Made by a program: the position numbers and the translations under genes. A stretch of DNA of 61,859 bases from CAYHWW01 sp964360145 (lineage in GTDB: Bacteria; Bdellovibrionota; UBA1018; CAYHWW01): positions 1 to 61,859 of the forward strand of contig CAYHWW010000003.1 in assembly GCA_964360145.1 (NCBI GenBank). The letters are read 5' to 3'. A model generated the notes under the pieces. It saw only the letters and a program-made list of their open reading frames with translations, was not told the DNA's origin and searched no databases. Numbering within the stretch: the stretch's first letter is position 1; every line of letters starts with the position of its first letter. Below are positions 60,328 through 61,859 of this stretch, piece by piece.

Positions 60328-60990
60328 TTAGGTTGAAAGTCGGGTCAAAACTTCCGACTCGCCGATCTTGCCCGCCCGAAACAAGGCCGCTTTTCTTCGG
60401 AGCGGGTCATGATGATAGATCACTCGAACTAGAGTTCCCATGACCTCGTCCTGCTCGAATCCGTTAATCGTAAAGCCGAGCTTCAGTTTGGCGATTAGAA
60501 CGGCGTTATTGGTGCAGATGTGACGCGAACGAATGGCGCTAAAGCCCTCTTGCTGGGAGAGTTCCAGTAGCTTCCGAACGATCGTGGAATAAAAACCCCG
60601 GCGACGGTGATCCGGTAGAACAAGTGAGCCAGCCATGTAGAAATCTCCGGTGTGCACGGAGTCTTGCCATCCGTAGCTCCAGCCCACCATCTTCCCTTCG
60701 TGCATGAGCGCTAGATTCAAGCGAACGCGCTCCTTGATCCTCGATTGGAGGCGTTCCATCTTGGATCTCTGCTCGTCAGAGAGTTGAGCCCTCCAGGGGA
60801 GGACCGGATACCCCTGGAGAAGATGCTCATTGAACTGGGCTAGATAGAGATCTTCAGGATACCGATTTACCCGAGCAATGGAGTACCCATTTTCAAGTTG
60901 CCAGAGTCCTTGAATTTCAAACCCAGATTCACCGTATAGATTCTCGCTCGATCCCAGTTCCGTATTCCCCATAAGTGCTACTCTACCCAT
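60328..60990 (-). CDS. GNAT-family acetyltransferase
   Basis: A 220-aa protein. Seen: AGSLVLPDHRRRGFYSTIVRKLLELSQQEGFSAIRSRHI, with the acetyl-CoA-binding R-R-G-x-x-S/G loop (HRRRGF), and the following NNAVLIAKLKLGFTINGFEQD, typical of the GNAT C-terminal part. The N-terminal ~80 residues carry an unrecognised extension. Start options are 61029, 60990 and 60972. It lies between TAGCCAA repeats and the toxin-antitoxin pair. Confidence 0.75.
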   Translation of the reverse strand: MGRVALMGNTELGSSENLYGESGFEIQGLWQLENGYSIARVNRYPEDLYLAQFNEHLLQGYPVLPWRAQLSDEQRSKMERLQSRIKERVRLNLALMHEGKMVGWSYGWQDSVHTGDFYMAGSLVLPDHRRRGFYSTIVRKLLELSQQEGFSAIRSRHICTNNAVLIAKLKLGFTINGFEQDEVMGTLVRVIYHHDPLRRKAALFRAGKIGESEVLTRLST

Positions 60991-61107
60991 TTCGCCGGTC
61001 TTTGTCCGTATTCTATGATTTGCTGCCACGTTTCTTTTCGATTCGGCGACGGACGTGGGTGGTACCGACCAGTACCACCCCTGGTCGCTTTGTGGTGCCT
61101 TGCTAAA

Positions 61108-61123
61108 ATAACCAAATGGTTAT
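61108..61123. promoter_or_regulatory. Operator palindrome of the toxin-antitoxin operon
   Basis: ATAACC-AAAT-GGTTAT forms 6-bp arms overlapping a -10-like TATAAA (61121-61126) and lies 12 bp before the toxin GTG. This fits autorepression by the antitoxin. A start point near 61133 would make the toxin mRNA leaderless. Confidence 0.55.
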
Positions 61124-61134
61124 AAACTATTACG

Positions 61135-61467
61135 GTGAAAATCGAATTCCACCGATCCCGCTCTGGTCGTAGCTACTTTGAAGATTTCCTCGATGATCTA
61201 CACAAGGCGGATCAGTCGGCGATCTTGGCCGTTTTCGCTGACATTCGGGAACATGGATTCAATGCGCTAGGATGTCAGTTCCGCCAGATCGATGGGAAGC
61301 TTTGGGAGATCAAGATTCGAACAAACGGCGGCGGTTGGCGATTCTTCTATGTGACGTTAGCGGCAGATGTGATCCACGTCTTGCATTCGTACAAGAAGCA
61401 AGGCCAGAAAGCTCCGCCGCGAGAAATCGAAGTAGCGCGTAAGCGAATGAAGGAGACTTTAGAATGA
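61135..61467 (+). CDS. HigB/RelE-superfamily toxin (Gp49-like)
   Basis: A 110-aa type II toxin candidate, likely an mRNA interferase. Seen: FEDFLDDLHKADQSAILAVFADIREHGF, then FRQIDGKLWEIKIRTNGGGWRFFYV and VIHVLHSYKKQGQKAPPREIEVARKRM, characteristic of phage-derived Gp49-like/HigB toxins. It starts at GTG 61135 and overlaps the antitoxin by ATGA; toxin-first order is typical of HigBA. Confidence 0.88.
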   Translation: MKIEFHRSRSGRSYFEDFLDDLHKADQSAILAVFADIREHGFNALGCQFRQIDGKLWEIKIRTNGGGWRFFYVTLAADVIHVLHSYKKQGQKAPPREIEVARKRMKETLE

Positions 61468-61790
61468 AAACGAAAAAGACGAACGGTGTAGCTCTCGAAA
61501 CGATCTTGGAGCGGCGTCTGCAAGATCAGGAAATTCGCTTTGGCTTCGATCAGCGTCGATTCTATCTCCAGATCGCTCGCTTAGTTGCAGACCTCCGGGC
61601 GAAAGCCGGACTCTCGCAAGCGGAGCTGGCCAAGGCCGCCTCCGTCAGCCAGCCCCTGATTGCTCGTCTGGAAAAAGGCGATCAACGCCGTACCCCTACC
61701 TTCGACATGGTGTTCAAGGTGTTGAAAGCCCTCGGGTACCGAATGGAGATTCTGGCTTTACCAGAGAAGCGCCGTCGCGCAGCGGCTTGA
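61464..61790 (+). CDS. HigA-like XRE-family antitoxin
   Basis: A 108-aa antitoxin. Residues ~45-95 form an XRE helix-turn-helix (VADLRAKAGLSQAELAKAASVSQPLIARLEKGDQ), followed by FDMVFKVLKALGYRMEI. It should neutralise the upstream toxin and repress the operon at the palindrome at 61108-61123. The basic C-terminus (EKRRRAAA) is unremarkable. Confidence 0.88.
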   Translation: MKTKKTNGVALETILERRLQDQEIRFGFDQRRFYLQIARLVADLRAKAGLSQAELAKAASVSQPLIARLEKGDQRRTPTFDMVFKVLKALGYRMEILALPEKRRRAAA

Positions 61791-61844
61791 GTCGCTCAGT
61801 GCCTGAGCACGGATGCTCGGGGCAGCGATTCGAGTAGCCAAGCG

Positions 61845-61859
61845 GTAGCCAAAAAATAG
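61845..61859. repeat. 15-bp direct repeat GTAGCCAAAAAATAG at the right window edge
   Basis: Exact copy of 60100-60114, with another TAGCCAA at 61834. Together they bracket the GNAT and toxin-antitoxin genes and may be boundary repeats of a small mobile or duplicated segment. The window ends here, so its true extent is unknown. Confidence 0.5.

Noticed and set aside
61831..61859. tRNA D-arm-like AGCCAAGCGGTAGC near the right edge
   Set aside because: No acceptor, anticodon or T-arm sequence can be placed around it; the similarity comes from the TAGCCAA repeat.
60100..61859. Integron cassette or attC sites around the GNAT and toxin-antitoxin genes
   Set aside because: The gene content would fit, but I see no GTTRRRY/RYYYAAC core pairs and no integrase.
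1..61859. CRISPR arrays, rRNA operons and intact insertion sequences
   Set aside because: No regularly spaced direct repeats, no rRNA-like sequence and no transposase ORF were found.

Overview
The window is GC-rich chromosomal DNA, almost fully coding, from a Gram-negative bacterium that most resembles the Bdellovibrionota (Bdellovibrio and relatives). The evidence is a small protein matching the Bdellovibrio bacterial histone type, two TIGR02147/DUF4423 regulators each coupled to an exported GNGG-type protein, many exported proteins of unknown function, and a FlgT/CsgG-like lipoprotein. The lineage call is an inference from gene content, not from a marker-gene tree.

Layout. 0-11.4 kb is mostly housekeeping: type II NADH dehydrogenase, glnS, recQ, a CBS-domain protein behind a 32-bp perfect palindrome, an Hsp20 chaperone, a PhoR/PhoB-like two-component pair and queA. 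11.4-20.7 kb is a block of exported proteins: an 832-aa-class unknown, a 504-aa protein with a possible HopA1-like C-terminus, two zinc-metalloprotease-like proteins and a FecR-plus-barrel protein. 20.7-30.3 kb holds a fumarylacetoacetate hydrolase/maleylacetoacetate isomerase pair, the first TIGR02147-GNGG module, the histone, a ferritin-like protein, a four-gene operon with a GbsR/MarR-like regulator, murF and marC. 30.4-48 kb has a cupredoxin-MFS pair, rpmB, an asparaginase, an H-protein-like protein without the lipoyl lysine, miaB, a gamma-carbonic-anhydrase gene with a MITE just upstream, guaB, guaA, a trypsin-like lipoprotein and dnaE. 48-58 kb carries signalling genes (two histidine kinases, a receiver protein, a Fur-type regulator), the FlgT/CsgG-like pair, the second TIGR02147-GNGG module and a DUF1275 protein with a coupled 38-codon membrane ORF. 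58.2-61.9 kb is visibly more AT-rich and accessory: an exported CheD-like protein, a repressible-looking promoter driving a 21-residue peptide and an exported protein, a Y-family polymerase remnant, TAGCCAA repeats, a GNAT protein and a HigB/HigA-type toxin-antitoxin pair.

Main leads. (1) A 101-nt structured element occurs twice (18822-18947 and 51832-51968) with 97/101 identical core positions. Each copy fills the gap between convergent genes, and its flanks differ in sequence yet still pair; it may be an undescribed RNA or cruciform element. (2) The exported protein at 58218-58976 keeps the Thr-Cys-His triad and spacing of the CheD glutamine deamidase but has a signal peptide and no chemotaxis neighbours. 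(3) Two independent TIGR02147 regulator/exported-protein modules suggest a recurring two-gene system. (4) Smaller leads are the histone, a MITE, several strong palindromic operators and short membrane peptides.
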